Positions 17,699 through 27,073 of a stretch of DNA of 64,000 nucleotides are shown piece after piece. The translations under genes and the position numbers were made by a program. The notes below the pieces were generated by a model. That model made no database searches. It had not been told where the DNA came from and saw only the letters and a program-made list of their open reading frames with translations. Within the stretch, counting starts at the first letter, position 1. Every line of letters begins with the position of its first letter. Source of the DNA: OFTM10 sp964344055 (GTDB taxonomy: Bacteria; Actinomycetota; Acidimicrobiia; Acidimicrobiales; Aldehydirespiratoraceae); assembly GCA_964344055.1 (NCBI GenBank), contig CAYFLT010000001.1, positions 62,001-126,000 of the forward strand, written 5' to 3'.

Positions 17699-18748
17699 GT
17701 GTCGCTGAAAGTCCGCCTCACCCGATCTGTCGTCCGCGCCCGCAGCCGGTTGCCCCGACCGTTGCTGCGACGCCGGGTCGGTGATCCGTGGGTCATCGAC
17801 GGCAACACCCTCGATCTCCAGATGCATGCCTTCGTCGAGCGGGCGATGAAGGCCATCGCCGGTCGGTCCGACGACGACGTGACGCCGGAGAACATCCGGA
17901 AGGGCTGGGCGGAGACGGTGGCGATCGCCGGCCCCGACCCGGTTCCGTCGGTTTCGGTCCACGATCGCACCATTCCCGGTCCCGGTGGCGACCTTCCGGT
18001 GCGGCTGTATCACCCCGCCAACGTCACCGGCCTCACCCCGGCTGTGGTCTTCTACCACCAGGGTGGGGGCGTGATCGGCGGCCTCGACACCGACCACGGG
18101 CTCTGCTCGATGATCGCGGAGCGTTGCGGTGCGGTGGTGGTGTCGGTCGACTATCGCCTCGGACCGGAGGACAAGTTCCCCGCCGGCGTCGACGACGCCG
18201 TTGCGGCGTACGAATGGACCCTCGACAACGCCGACGGTCTCGCGGTGGATCCCACCCGGATCGCGGTGGCGGGCACGTCTCAGGGGGGCACCTTCTCGGC
18301 GGTGTTGTGCCAGGAGCGGCGCAGCCGGGGCCTGCCTCAGCCGGCCGCCCAGATCCTGCTCTATCCCGGGGTCGACATGACCGCCACCGGCGGATCGCTC
18401 GATTCGTGCGGCGAGACGTGGCCGCTGTCGACCCCCACCATCTTCTTCTTCATGGCCAACTATCTCCCCGATCCCTCGGCCGCGGCCGACAGCCGGGTGA
18501 GCCCAGCCGTTGCCACCGAACTCTGGGGGCTTGCTCCCGCGGTCGTGGTCACCGCTGGATTCGACCCACTCCGGGATCAGGGCCAGAAGTACGCCGAAGC
18601 GCTCGAAGGCGCCGGAGTGCCGGTCACCTTCCGGTGCGAGGGGTCGCTCAACCACTCCTTCACGGCCTTGTCGGCGGTGAGCAAGGAGGCCCGCCGGGCC
18701 TCCAAGCGGATCCTCGACGACATCGCGGCCGCGCTTGGCGTCGACTGA
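17699..18748 (+). CDS. Alpha/beta-hydrolase (hormone-sensitive-lipase-like esterase)
   Basis: 349 residues. The HSL-type oxyanion region reads VVFYHQGGGVIGGL (HGGG with a Q inserted), the nucleophile elbow is AGTSQGG in place of the usual GDSAGG, and the acid and histidine are in AGFDPLRDQG and SLNHSF. It should hydrolyse carboxylic esters of lipids or small molecules in the cytosol. GTG at 17699 is the first start after the guaB stop; a longer reading would only overlap guaB. The gene is in line with guaB and with the nei gene 6 bases downstream, so these may be read through together. Substrate unknown. Confidence 0.8.
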   Translation: MSLKVRLTRSVVRARSRLPRPLLRRRVGDPWVIDGNTLDLQMHAFVERAMKAIAGRSDDDVTPENIRKGWAETVAIAGPDPVPSVSVHDRTIPGPGGDLPVRLYHPANVTGLTPAVVFYHQGGGVIGGLDTDHGLCSMIAERCGAVVVSVDYRLGPEDKFPAGVDDAVAAYEWTLDNADGLAVDPTRIAVAGTSQGGTFSAVLCQERRSRGLPQPAAQILLYPGVDMTATGGSLDSCGETWPLSTPTIFFFMANYLPDPSAAADSRVSPAVATELWGLAPAVVVTAGFDPLRDQGQKYAEALEGAGVPVTFRCEGSLNHSFTALSAVSKEARRASKRILDDIAAALGVD

Positions 18749-18754
18749 GGCGTC

Positions 18755-19522
18755 GTGCCCGAGGGCGACAGCCTCTACAACCTGGCTGAGCTTCTGCGCC
18801 CCGCCTTGCTCGACCGGGAGCTCACCGCCGTGTCGGTGCCCCGTCAGCGTGGGATGTACCGCCTTCGACCCGGGGACGTCGTCTCGTCGGTGGAGAGCCG
18901 GGGCAAGTTCCTCGAAATCGAGGTGGAGCGGGGGCTGGTGCTGCGCACCCACCTACGGATGACCGGGAGCTGGGATCTGTACGAGCCGAGTCAGAAGTGG
19001 CGCAAGGGTCGTCACCTGGCACGGGTGGTGCTCGAGACCCACGATTCGGTGGCGGTGTGCTTCGCCGCGCCGGTGGTGGAGGTGGGCGTGGTCGGTGACG
19101 GCCGGCTCGATCATCTCGGTCCGGATCTCACCGAGGCCGACGTCGATCTCGACGCGGTACTCGGCCTGCTCGACGGCATCGACGCCCGCACCGAGATCGG
19201 CGACGCCCTGCTCGACCAGCGGGTCGCGGCGGGGATCGGCAACGTCTACCGCAATGAGGCGCTGTTCGCCTGTGGAGTGCACCCGGCCACCCCGCTCGGC
19301 GAGGTCGATGCAGAGACGCGGCGCTGTCTCTACGAAACGGCGGCCGGTCAGCTCCAGGCGAACCTGGGCCGGTGGCGGCGGGTGACCCATGGTGACGGTG
19401 TGGCCGTCTACGACCGGGCGGGGCAGGGTTGCGTGCAGTGCCTCGACCGCATCCGCGTCGACCGCATCGGCACCCAACGCCGCGTCACCTACTGGTGCCC
19501 CACCTGCCAACCAAGGACCTGA
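18755..19522 (+). CDS. nei: Fpg/Nei-family DNA glycosylase (Nei2-like)
   Basis: Base-excision repair glycosylase/AP lyase for oxidised bases. The mature N-terminus would be PEGD, with the catalytic Pro2-Glu3 pair of the family. LRTHLRMTGSWDLY matches the conserved lesion-binding segment, GIGNVYRNEALFACGVHP the helix-two-turn-helix, and the C-terminus has a zinc finger (CVQC ... CPTC). PEGD rather than PELP points to the Nei/Nei2 branch. GTG start at 18755, 6 bases after the esterase stop, suggests co-transcription. The stop is followed at once by hairpin repeats. Confidence 0.9.
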   Translation: MPEGDSLYNLAELLRPALLDRELTAVSVPRQRGMYRLRPGDVVSSVESRGKFLEIEVERGLVLRTHLRMTGSWDLYEPSQKWRKGRHLARVVLETHDSVAVCFAAPVVEVGVVGDGRLDHLGPDLTEADVDLDAVLGLLDGIDARTEIGDALLDQRVAAGIGNVYRNEALFACGVHPATPLGEVDAETRRCLYETAAGQLQANLGRWRRVTHGDGVAVYDRAGQGCVQCLDRIRVDRIGTQRRVTYWCPTCQPRT

Positions 19523-19536
19523 CAGGGTCTTGGCGC

Positions 19537-19650
19537 ACCTGGCAGGGTTTTGGTGTCAGGTACCAAGACCCTGCCAGGTTGGGGAACCAAAACCCCAAGA
19601 CCCTGCCAGGTTGGGGAACCAAAACCCTGCCAGGTTGGCTCATCCCCGGG
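19537..19650. repeat. Hairpin repeat family, long stem plus direct copies
   Basis: A hairpin with 18-base arms (19537-19554 and 19562-19579; loop GTCAGGT) is built from ACCTGGCAGGGTTTTGGT and its complement, with one G-T pair. Two more partial copies of AAGACCCTGCCAGGTTGGGGAACC-type sequence follow up to about 19638. The same 18-base arm and 7-base loop recur at 44321-44363. Both copies lie between convergent genes, here nei and the cupredoxin gene. Role unknown; bidirectional transcription stop or a REP-like element are possible. Confidence 0.8.
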
Positions 19651-19729
19651 CTGGGCCCCCCAAATCCCGTTCTGGGTGGGTGTGGTGTCGTTTTCCGGCC
19701 CTTGGCCCACCCAGAACGGTGGTTTGTGG

Positions 19730-20236
19730 TCAGGAGACGATGAGATCGGCTTCCATTCCGGCTTCGAGGTGGCCGGGGAGCACACATATGAGCTGGTACG
19801 TGCCGGGACCGATCGTGACGGTCCGGCTGACGGTGGTGTCGCGGCTGATCGAGGGGAAGATCTCCGCAAGCTGCATCGTGGCCTCGTCGAACTCCTCCGC
19901 GGTCGACACATGAATGCCCGGGTGCAGCAGCCGAAGCTCGTGTCCGGTCAGCCCCTTGTTGACGAACGTGATCTCGACGTCCCCCGCGAGCGCGAGCACC
20001 GGGTCGGGTTCGTAGTCGAAGTCGGTGGCCTCGATGGTGACGGAGTGGGACGGCTCAGCCGGAGCGGAGTCGCCGCCGAGCGAGGTGGGCACCAGCACCA
20101 AGGCACCGATGACGACTACTGCCAGCACGGAATAGACGACCCGCCTGACCATCTGCTGGCGGCGGGCTGCTTGGCGGGCGGCCCTACGGTTCGCCTTCGC
20201 GCCACCTCCGGGCCTACCCCCACGATCGGCGTTCAT
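19730..20236 (-). CDS. Membrane-anchored cupredoxin (type I copper protein)
   Basis: 168 residues: an Arg-rich cytoplasmic start, a membrane anchor (about 31-50) and an extracytoplasmic cupredoxin domain. The type I copper ligands are all visible: His99 in GLTGHEL, then Cys151, His156 and Met161 in ICVLPGHLEAGME (C-x4-H-x4-M). It probably carries single electrons on the outer face of the membrane. ATG 20236 has GGAGG just upstream. It is 16 bases downstream of a LuxR-type gene on the same strand, so likely one operon. No copper enzyme is adjacent, so the redox partner is not known. Confidence 0.8.
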   Translation of the reverse strand: MNADRGGRPGGGAKANRRAARQAARRQQMVRRVVYSVLAVVVIGALVLVPTSLGGDSAPAEPSHSVTIEATDFDYEPDPVLALAGDVEITFVNKGLTGHELRLLHPGIHVSTAEEFDEATMQLAEIFPSISRDTTVSRTVTIGPGTYQLICVLPGHLEAGMEADLIVS

Positions 20237-20252
20237 GATCCTCCGGTGCTGG

Positions 20253-20885
20253 TCAGGTGCCGTCGCCGGCCGCGATCCGCTCTGCTCCGAGAACGTAGCG
20301 GTGGAGCTTCGCCACCGCGAAGCCGGCGTGGAGGTTCACAAGGTGCGGCGTCACCGAATGGGTGGCGGCGATCTCGGCCGGGGACTGCCCGCCGCCGAGC
20401 CCGACGAGCACCTCCCGTTCGGTGGCAGTGAGAGTGGGAGATGGATAGAGCGGATCGCCGGACCGCTGGGCCCATGCGTCGACGTCGTTGACCAAGCGGA
20501 GCGCCATTCGGGGAAGCAGGACGCTCTCGCCCCGGGCCACCGCCATGGCCGCGTCGGCCAGGGCAGCCGGATCCTCGGAAGCAAGGATGCAGGCGCTCGC
20601 GCCGGCCACGACCGTCGTGTAGGCAGCCTCGTCGTCGGCCTGCGCAACCGCGATCACCCGGGTGGCGGGAGCCCAGTCGCGGATCCGACGACAGACGGCT
20701 CTGACGTCCGGGTCGTCGATACGGGTGTCGATGACGAGCACATCAGGGAGATCGAGCACGACCCGTCCGACGACGTCGCTACCGGTCAGCGCTCGTCCGA
20801 GGACCTCGAGAGGGGCACCTGGATCGGTCGCCACTGGCGTGTCGATGGCCCCGCCCACCAGGGCGGTGACGGTCTGGTTGACCAT
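20253..20885 (-). CDS. Orphan LuxR-type regulator with degenerate receiver
   Basis: 210 residues. The first 120 resemble a response-regulator receiver (VLVIDTR with Asp53 at the phospho-acceptor place, then VIAVAQADDE and ASACILAS), but the acidic pair normally near the N-terminus is missing, so phosphorylation is doubtful. The C-terminus is a LuxR/NarL helix-turn-helix: LTATEREVLVGLGGGQSPAEIAATHSVTPHLVNLHAGFAVAKLH. No kinase gene adjoins it. It is probably co-transcribed with the cupredoxin gene 16 bases downstream and may control it. A GGAGA ribosome site precedes the ATG. Confidence 0.7.
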   Translation of the reverse strand: MVNQTVTALVGGAIDTPVATDPGAPLEVLGRALTGSDVVGRVVLDLPDVLVIDTRIDDPDVRAVCRRIRDWAPATRVIAVAQADDEAAYTTVVAGASACILASEDPAALADAAMAVARGESVLLPRMALRLVNDVDAWAQRSGDPLYPSPTLTATEREVLVGLGGGQSPAEIAATHSVTPHLVNLHAGFAVAKLHRYVLGAERIAAGDGT

Positions 20886-20970
20886 TCTCCGGGGTGCCTC
20901 TCTGCGCGCCTACGTCCGAGTGCCTCGGCCGGAACACGACCGTGCTTGAGGGTTGACCGCGGAGGGTGAC

Positions 20971-23609
20971 CTACTCGTAGGCGATGGCCTCCAGGACGTT
21001 GAGCCGGCTGGCTCGAATGGCCGGGAAGAGTGCGGCGATCATGCCGGAGAAGCCGGCGACGATCAGGTAGAACACCAGCGTTCCCCATGGCACTGCCACC
21101 GTGCTGATCACACTCGATGGGATGGCGATGGAGATCGCCACGCCGAAGATCACTCCGAGGGCGAGGCCAAGCAGGGCCACGAACACCGCGACGATCACGG
21201 CCTCCCAGCGGATCATGCGACGGAGCTGGCGGCGGGTCATGCCGACGGCTCGCACCAGCCCGATTTCGCGTGTCCGTTCGAACACCGCGAGTCCGAGGGT
21301 GTTCGCGATGCCGATCAGGGCGATGACCAGTGACAGGCCGAGCATCACCGTGATGACGATGAGGAACGAGTTCAACTGGTCCTGCTGGCCCTGCCGGAAC
21401 TCGACCCGGCTCTCCATCTTCACGCCGGGGAACATCTCTTCCAGCGGAGCGATCGCCTCGGCGGCCGCCTCCTCGAGGCGCTGCTGCTCCTCCTCGGGAA
21501 GGTCATCGGAGAAGCCGGCGATGGTGGCGCTGGCGAAGCCGATCTCCTGACGGGTGAAGTGCTCCTCCCAGGTGACGTTGTCGATCAGCCAGTTGCCGAA
21601 GATCGTGGCGTCCTCGTAGATCGCCGCCACCGTGAGTGTCTCGGTCTGGTTGTCCGGGAAGGTGGCGTCGAGGGTGTCGCCGACGGAGACGGCAAGGTCC
21701 TCCGCCGAGTCCACGTGCAAGGCGATGGTGGAGTCCCCACCGGCCTCGGCGAGCGAGCCGGCGACGACGTCAGCGTCCATGTGCGACTCGACGAGATCGA
21801 AGTCGGTGGCGAAGAGGTCGCGGTTGACGCCATCGATTCTCATGGAGCCGATCGCGAACCTGTACGTCACAACCGTGTCGAACTCGGGTAGTGCCTCGAT
21901 CTCGTGGGCGACCTCCTGTGCGAATCCGACGGTCGGATCGAACCCGCCGGCCTCGGACTGGATGAAGTAGTCGGACTCCACGGCGTCGTCGAGGGTCTTG
22001 AGGAAGCTCTGGGTGAGCGATTCGCCGACGACCCCGGCCATACCCACCAGCGACAGGCCGATCATGAGGGCGGCGGCGGTCGATGCGGTGCGGCGAGGGC
22101 TACGCGCTGCGTTGCCCATCGCGAGCTGCCCGGGTACGCCGAAGAACCGGGCGATGGGGCGACNNNNNNNNNNTTGAACAGCGCCATGAACCCGCCGTGC
22201 TCCTCGCCGATCAGGTTCGCCGCCGGCCGCGCGAACGACGGAGCGAGCGTGTTCATCCCGATGAACACGAGGAACGCGCCGAACCCGACGAGGACCAGCG
22301 TCGGCGTGGTACCCATTCCACCGAACAGCCCGCCGAGCAACAGGAGCGCCCCGAGTCCGGTCAGCACGCCCCCGATGATCAGCCGTCGCTGGAGGGACGC
22401 ACCGGCGAGTCGATGGTCGGCTTGGATGGCGGCGATGGGGGACACCGTCCGGGCCCGGCGGGCCGGGATGACCGCGGAGAGAAGGGTGACTCCCATGCCG
22501 ACCAGCACGGCCCACACGATCGTGCGCGGCGCGATTTCGAGTGGTCCGGCCGGGAGTGAGAATCCGCCCTGGTTGAGCATCCAGCGCATCCCGCCGGCGA
22601 GGAATCGACCGACGCCGATTCCGGCGAGGGTGCTGAAGGCCCCGACCAGCACTGCCTCGGTGAGCACCGAGTTGCGCACCTGCTTTCCGGTGGCGCCGAT
22701 CGCCCGGAGGAGGCCGAGCTCGCGGATCCGCTGGGCCACGACGATCTGGAACGTGTTGTTGATGATGAACGCGCTCACGAAGACGATGACGAAGGCGAAG
22801 ACCAGCAGCACCGTGTTGAAGATGTCGATCACTTCGTCGATGTCGGAGCTGGTCTCCTCCTCGATGGTCTCGGCGGTGACCACCTCGTAGTCGCGCCCGA
22901 CCAACTCCTGGATGTCGCGCTGCACTGCGCCGACGTCGGCGCCGGGCTCGGGGATCACGCCGATCGAGTTGTAGAGGCCCTCGAGGCCGAGGAACTCCTG
23001 GGCGAACTCGAGTTCGAACGCCGCCATGGTCTGGCCCAGACTCGTGTTCTCGTCAGGCGATCCCCAGTTGAACACTCCGACCAGCTCAAACTCACCGGTC
23101 TCGATCGGGCCGTTGATGGTGTAGGTGGTGCCGACCTGTAGGTCGTGGAGATCGACGGTCGTCGCGTCGGCCACGAACTCATCGGACTCGACGGGGACAT
23201 CGCCCTCGATGAGGTAGAAGACGTCGGGGGCCCAGCTGAATCCGAGCGTCGGTGGGCCCCGCGGGATTATGGCGACGGCTTCGCCGTTCTCGTCGACCTT
23301 GTTGATGATGGTGTTCGTCGCCGAGACGCCAGGGATCGTGTCTGCGACACCGTCTACCTCGAGGATGGCCGCATCCAGTGCTTCGGGTACCGGCGCTCGG
23401 TCGATCTCCTCGCCGACCTCCTGGGCGGTGCGAACGACGAGCGGCGAGCTCTCGGCGATGTCTTCGGCGAGCTGACCGAAGCTGGAGCGGAGGCTGTCGG
23501 TCATGACGAACACGCCGACCACGAAGGCCACGCCGGCGACCACTGCGAGCGTGGTGAGCGCGAACCGGACCTTCTTGTCCAGCAGGCTCTTGATGGTGAG
23601 TTTGAACAT
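20971..23609 (-). CDS. FtsX/MacB-family ABC transporter permease, with assembly gap
   Basis: About 880 residues in the large two-FtsX-domain form. The N-terminus MFKLTIKSLLDKKVRFALTTLAVVAGVAFVVG is the first membrane helix; a large extracytoplasmic domain follows, then the first FtsX block (QRIRELGLLRAIGATGKQVRNSVLTEA). After the N run at 22164-22173 (frame changes there) comes the second half with ERTREIGLVRAVGMTRRQLRRMIRWEA and a C-terminus LNVLEAIAYE. Such permeases move lipids, peptides or antibiotics with a LolD/MacB-like ATPase rather than import solutes. Its ATPase gene is 3 bases upstream. It is a paralogue of the permease at 24543-27071. Confidence 0.85.
22164..22173. other. Assembly gap (10 N) in ABC permease
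   Basis: Lies between ...GGFMALF and RPIARFFG of the permease; the two sides are in different frames, so the N count is not exact. Confidence 0.9.
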
Positions 23610-23612
23610 GAC

Positions 23613-24359
23613 TCAGGCGCCGAGCTGCTTCAGGAAGTCGAGGACCGCATCCGGGGTGGGGTCGGGGAGCTCGTCGACGATCTTGCCGTCGACGAGGAAG
23701 AGCACACGGTCGGCGTACGACGCGGCCACTGCGTCGTGAGTGACCATCACGATGGTCTGGTTGTACTGGTCCACTGCGCTGCGCATGAACGCGAGGATCT
23801 CCTGCCCGGTGATCGAGTCGAGATTGCCGGTCGGCTCGTCGGCGAAGATGATCTGGGGCCGCGAGCCGAGGGCTCGGGCGACGGCCACTCGCTGCTGCTG
23901 ACCACCGGACAGTTCGTTCGGGCGGTGCGCAATCCGGTCAGCCAGGCCGACGGTGGAGATCACGTGGTCGACCCAGTCCCGGTCGCCGCTGACCCCGGCG
24001 AGGTCGAGTGGCAGGGTGATGTTCTCCGCCGCGGTGAGGGTGGGGACGAGGTTGAACGACTGGAAGATGAAGCCGACGTTGTCGCGTCGCAGCAGGGTGA
24101 GCTCCCGCTCGCTGAGGCCGGAGAGGGCGATGTCGCCGATGTAGACCTCACCCGAGGTCAGGGTGTCGAGGCCGGCCATGCAGTGCATGAGGGTGGACTT
24201 CCCGGAGCCGGACGGGCCCATGATCGCGGTGAACGCACCGGGTTCGAAGGTGACGTCGATCCCGTCGATGGCGCGGACTTCGGTGTCGCCCGATCCGTAG
24301 ATCTTGGTGGCGGCGCGCGCTTGGGCGGCGGGCACGGTGGTGACGGCTGCGTCGGTCAT
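23613..24359 (-). CDS. MacB/LolD-like ABC transporter ATP-binding protein
   Basis: 248 residues with Walker A GPSGSGKST, Q-loop FIFQSFNLVPTLTAAENI, signature ELSGGQQQRVAVARAL, Walker B IIFADEPTGNLDS and H-loop MVTHDAVAA. The FNLVPTLTAxEN and DEPTGNLD stretches are typical of the LolD/MacB/FtsE branch. ATG 24359 has GGAG 5 bases upstream. Its stop is 3 bases before the permease start, so they form one unit. The protein is very close to the ATPase at 27074-27832, as expected of a tandem duplication. Confidence 0.92.
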   Translation of the reverse strand: MTDAAVTTVPAAQARAATKIYGSGDTEVRAIDGIDVTFEPGAFTAIMGPSGSGKSTLMHCMAGLDTLTSGEVYIGDIALSGLSERELTLLRRDNVGFIFQSFNLVPTLTAAENITLPLDLAGVSGDRDWVDHVISTVGLADRIAHRPNELSGGQQQRVAVARALGSRPQIIFADEPTGNLDSITGQEILAFMRSAVDQYNQTIVMVTHDAVAASYADRVLFLVDGKIVDELPDPTPDAVLDFLKQLGA

Positions 24360-24453
24360 GAGAACTCCATTGGGGGGACCGGTGTGATCGGAGTGGTGAG
24401 CGCTTCGAACGCTAATCGAATCCCCGAGGCCGGGGCGTCGGACGAAAAGGGGA

Positions 24454-24483
24454 CTCGGGGTCCTCCCTGAGGAGGACCCCGAG
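24454..24483. terminator. Perfect 13-bp hairpin between the two ABC units
   Basis: Arms CTCGGGGTCCTCC and GGAGGACCCCGAG around loop CTGA. Read on the minus strand it follows the 24543-27071 permease gene and is trailed by TCCCCTTTTC, so it may end that transcript. It also holds the 15-base string GGTCCTCCCTGAGGA found at 29918-29932, so a regulator-binding role is an alternative. Confidence 0.55.
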
Positions 24484-24542
24484 ATGTTGGGGGATGGGGA
24501 CGGGGAGGGAAAGGGCGGCTGTGGACGGTGGCCGCCCGATGC

Positions 24543-27071
24543 TCAGCTGTGGCTGATGGCGTCGAGCACGTTGAGCTTCCCGGCGCGACGGGCGGGCAGC
24601 CAGGCGGCCACGAGGGTGGCGGCGGTGGCGATCACGACGACCTGGACGATCGACACGATCGGTACGGCGAGGGAACCGCCGAACTCGACGACACCCCAGC
24701 CGAAGACCAGCCCGACGGTCACGCCGAGCACGGCACCGAAGACCGACACGAGGGCGGCCTCCCAGCGCACCATTCGACGGGTCTGGCGGCGGGTCATGCC
24801 GACCGCCCGGAGGAGCCCGAGTTCACGGGTGCGCTCGTGGACCGACAGGGCGAGGGTGTTGGCGATGCCGATCAGGGCGATGACGATCGCCAGGGCGAGC
24901 AGGGCGTTGATCACCATCAGCGCGTCGTCGATGGTCGCCTCGAATCCCTCCTGGAACTCCGACGACGTCTCGATGGACACCTGTGGGTACTGGGCCTGGA
25001 GCTCGGCCACCATCGGTGCCGCGTCGGCCAGGGTGACGCCGTCGGCCAGGACGGCGGCGACCCAGGTGTCGAGGGCCTCGGCACTCGCGACGTCGAACAC
25101 CTGCTCGGCGACGATCGGGTCTTCGAAGATCGTGTTGTCCTCGTAGATCGCCGCGACGGTGAGCGGCGTCGAGTAGCCGGACGCGAACTCGGTCGGCACC
25201 GTGTCGCCCACGCCGACGCCGAGCTCAGTGGCCAACTCGGTGTGGAGGAGGATCACATCGGTCTCGTCGGGGCCGGGGATCGAGCCCTCGGTCACGCCGA
25301 TGTCGAAGAGCTCGTCGACAGCACTCACGTTCATGGCCATGATCTCGCGGACGCTTCCGCCGAAGACGGCGTCGTCGTAGCGCATCCCGGACACGGCCGC
25401 GAACTCGCCGGTGGCTTCGAGGTCGCCGGCGAGGGCAGGTGTCAGACCGGTCTCGTTGTCGTCGAGGATGATGTAGTCCGCGGCGACGGTCGACTCGATC
25501 AGATCGCCCAGGCGTGACTTCACCGACTCACCGACGACGTAGCCGGTGGTGACGAGGGACAGGCCGATCATCAGAGCAGCGCCGGTGGTGGCCGTGCGGC
25601 GGGCATTGCGGCCGGCGTTCTCACGGGCCAGGCCGCCGGGGGTGCCCATGAGCTTGGCGATCGGCCAGCCGGCGACCCGGGTGACCGGGGCGACCACCGC
25701 GGGGGCGGCGAGCGTCATGCCGAGGAAGATCAGCACTGCCGCGAGACCGAGCGCCAAGACGGTCCCGAGTGTGCTGCCGGCGCCGATGAAGAGGCCGTAG
25801 GAGCCGACTGCGAGGCCGGTGACGAGGCCGGCGGCGCCGGTGACGAGGCGCTGGCGGTTCTCTTCACGCCCGAGGCTGCCACCATCACGAAGTGCCTGGA
25901 TCGGCGAGACCGACCCGGCGGCCTTGGCCGGGGCGATGGCGGAGATGACCGTCACGCCGACGCCGAGCAGGATCGCGATCACGATCGTTCGGGTGGCGAG
26001 GATGGTCGGCGAGTCGGGCAGGCTCAAGCCGAGGGCGTCGAACAATCCGATCAGGCCCTTGGCCACGCCGACACCGGCGAAGATGCCGATCAGCGAGGCG
26101 ACGGTCCCGACCACGAGGGCCTCACCGATGATCGAGCGACGGATCTGCTTCCCGTTGGCACCGATCGCACGCAGCAGGCCGATCTCCCGGATCCGCTGGC
26201 CGAGCACGATCGCGAACGTGTTGTAGATGATGAAGATCGAGACGAACAGCGAGACGATGGCGAAGCCGAGGAGCACGTTCCCGATGATCGAGATGCCCTC
26301 GTCGAACTCGGCCTCCTGCTCGGCGGTGATCGTCGCCTGATCGACGACCTCGATGCTCGAGGGGTCGACGAGCTCGTTGATGGCGGTCGTCACCGTCGCC
26401 GCATCGGAACCGGACTCGAGCCGGAGGGGGATCTGGTCGATCGCGCCGTCCTGGCCCCAGAGCTCCTGAGCCTGGTCGACCGAGACGTGCATGAGCGTGG
26501 CACCGACGGTGGCGTTGTCGGCGCCGAAGCTGGTGGTGCCGACGAGGGTGAATCCCTCGACCACGCCACTCGGGGTGACGAGGTCGTAGGTCTCGCCGAT
26601 CTCGAAACCGTGGGTGGTCGCGGCATCGAGATCCATCGTGAACTCGAGTGCTTCGTCCGGGGCTTCGCCAGCCACGATCGAGAACGAGCCGAGGGCTTCG
26701 TCGGCGATCCAGCCGAAGGTCAGCTGTGGCGGGCCCGAGGTCGAGATCGTCGTGCCGTCGGACTTGATCGGCTGGACCGAGCTCTCGGGAGCCTCGATGA
26801 ACGGTGCAGCCACCTCGACGCCGTCGATGGCGGCGATCTCCGCGGCGAGGTCCTCATCGAGGGGGAGCGGTTCACCGAAGCTGCTGACGGGACGGACGAC
26901 GAGGTCGGTGCCGTCGGTGATCTCTTCGGAGAGATCGCCGAAGGTCGAGCGGAGCCCGTCGGAGAGAACGAAGCTGGCGACGACGAAGCCCACGCCGAGA
27001 ACGATGGCGAAGGTGGTCATCGCGAAGCGCGCCTTGTTGGCGGCGAGGTTGCGAATGGTGAGTCGCCACAT
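24543..27071 (-). CDS. FtsX/MacB-family ABC transporter permease
   Basis: 842 residues, complete. The layout is one N-terminal helix (ARFAMTTFAIVLGVGFVVASFVL), a large extracytoplasmic domain, a first FtsX block (GQRIREIGLLRAIGANGKQIRRSIIGEA), then a second helix, a second extracytoplasmic domain and a second FtsX block (ERTRELGLLRAVGMTRRQTRRMVRWEA). The C-terminus LNVLDAISHS matches LNVLEAIAYE of the paralogue at 20971-23609. It should act with the ATPase encoded 2 bases upstream to move a hydrophobic or peptide substrate out of the membrane. The adjacent two-component system suggests envelope stress or antibiotic response. Confidence 0.9.
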   Translation of the reverse strand: MWRLTIRNLAANKARFAMTTFAIVLGVGFVVASFVLSDGLRSTFGDLSEEITDGTDLVVRPVSSFGEPLPLDEDLAAEIAAIDGVEVAAPFIEAPESSVQPIKSDGTTISTSGPPQLTFGWIADEALGSFSIVAGEAPDEALEFTMDLDAATTHGFEIGETYDLVTPSGVVEGFTLVGTTSFGADNATVGATLMHVSVDQAQELWGQDGAIDQIPLRLESGSDAATVTTAINELVDPSSIEVVDQATITAEQEAEFDEGISIIGNVLLGFAIVSLFVSIFIIYNTFAIVLGQRIREIGLLRAIGANGKQIRRSIIGEALVVGTVASLIGIFAGVGVAKGLIGLFDALGLSLPDSPTILATRTIVIAILLGVGVTVISAIAPAKAAGSVSPIQALRDGGSLGREENRQRLVTGAAGLVTGLAVGSYGLFIGAGSTLGTVLALGLAAVLIFLGMTLAAPAVVAPVTRVAGWPIAKLMGTPGGLARENAGRNARRTATTGAALMIGLSLVTTGYVVGESVKSRLGDLIESTVAADYIILDDNETGLTPALAGDLEATGEFAAVSGMRYDDAVFGGSVREIMAMNVSAVDELFDIGVTEGSIPGPDETDVILLHTELATELGVGVGDTVPTEFASGYSTPLTVAAIYEDNTIFEDPIVAEQVFDVASAEALDTWVAAVLADGVTLADAAPMVAELQAQYPQVSIETSSEFQEGFEATIDDALMVINALLALAIVIALIGIANTLALSVHERTRELGLLRAVGMTRRQTRRMVRWEAALVSVFGAVLGVTVGLVFGWGVVEFGGSLAVPIVSIVQVVVIATAATLVAAWLPARRAGKLNVLDAISHS

Positions 27072-27073
27072 GA

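Noticed and set aside
19523..19729. Small proteins in the region after nei
   Set aside because: Frames follow the repeat sequence and have no ribosome site; hairpins explain the region better.
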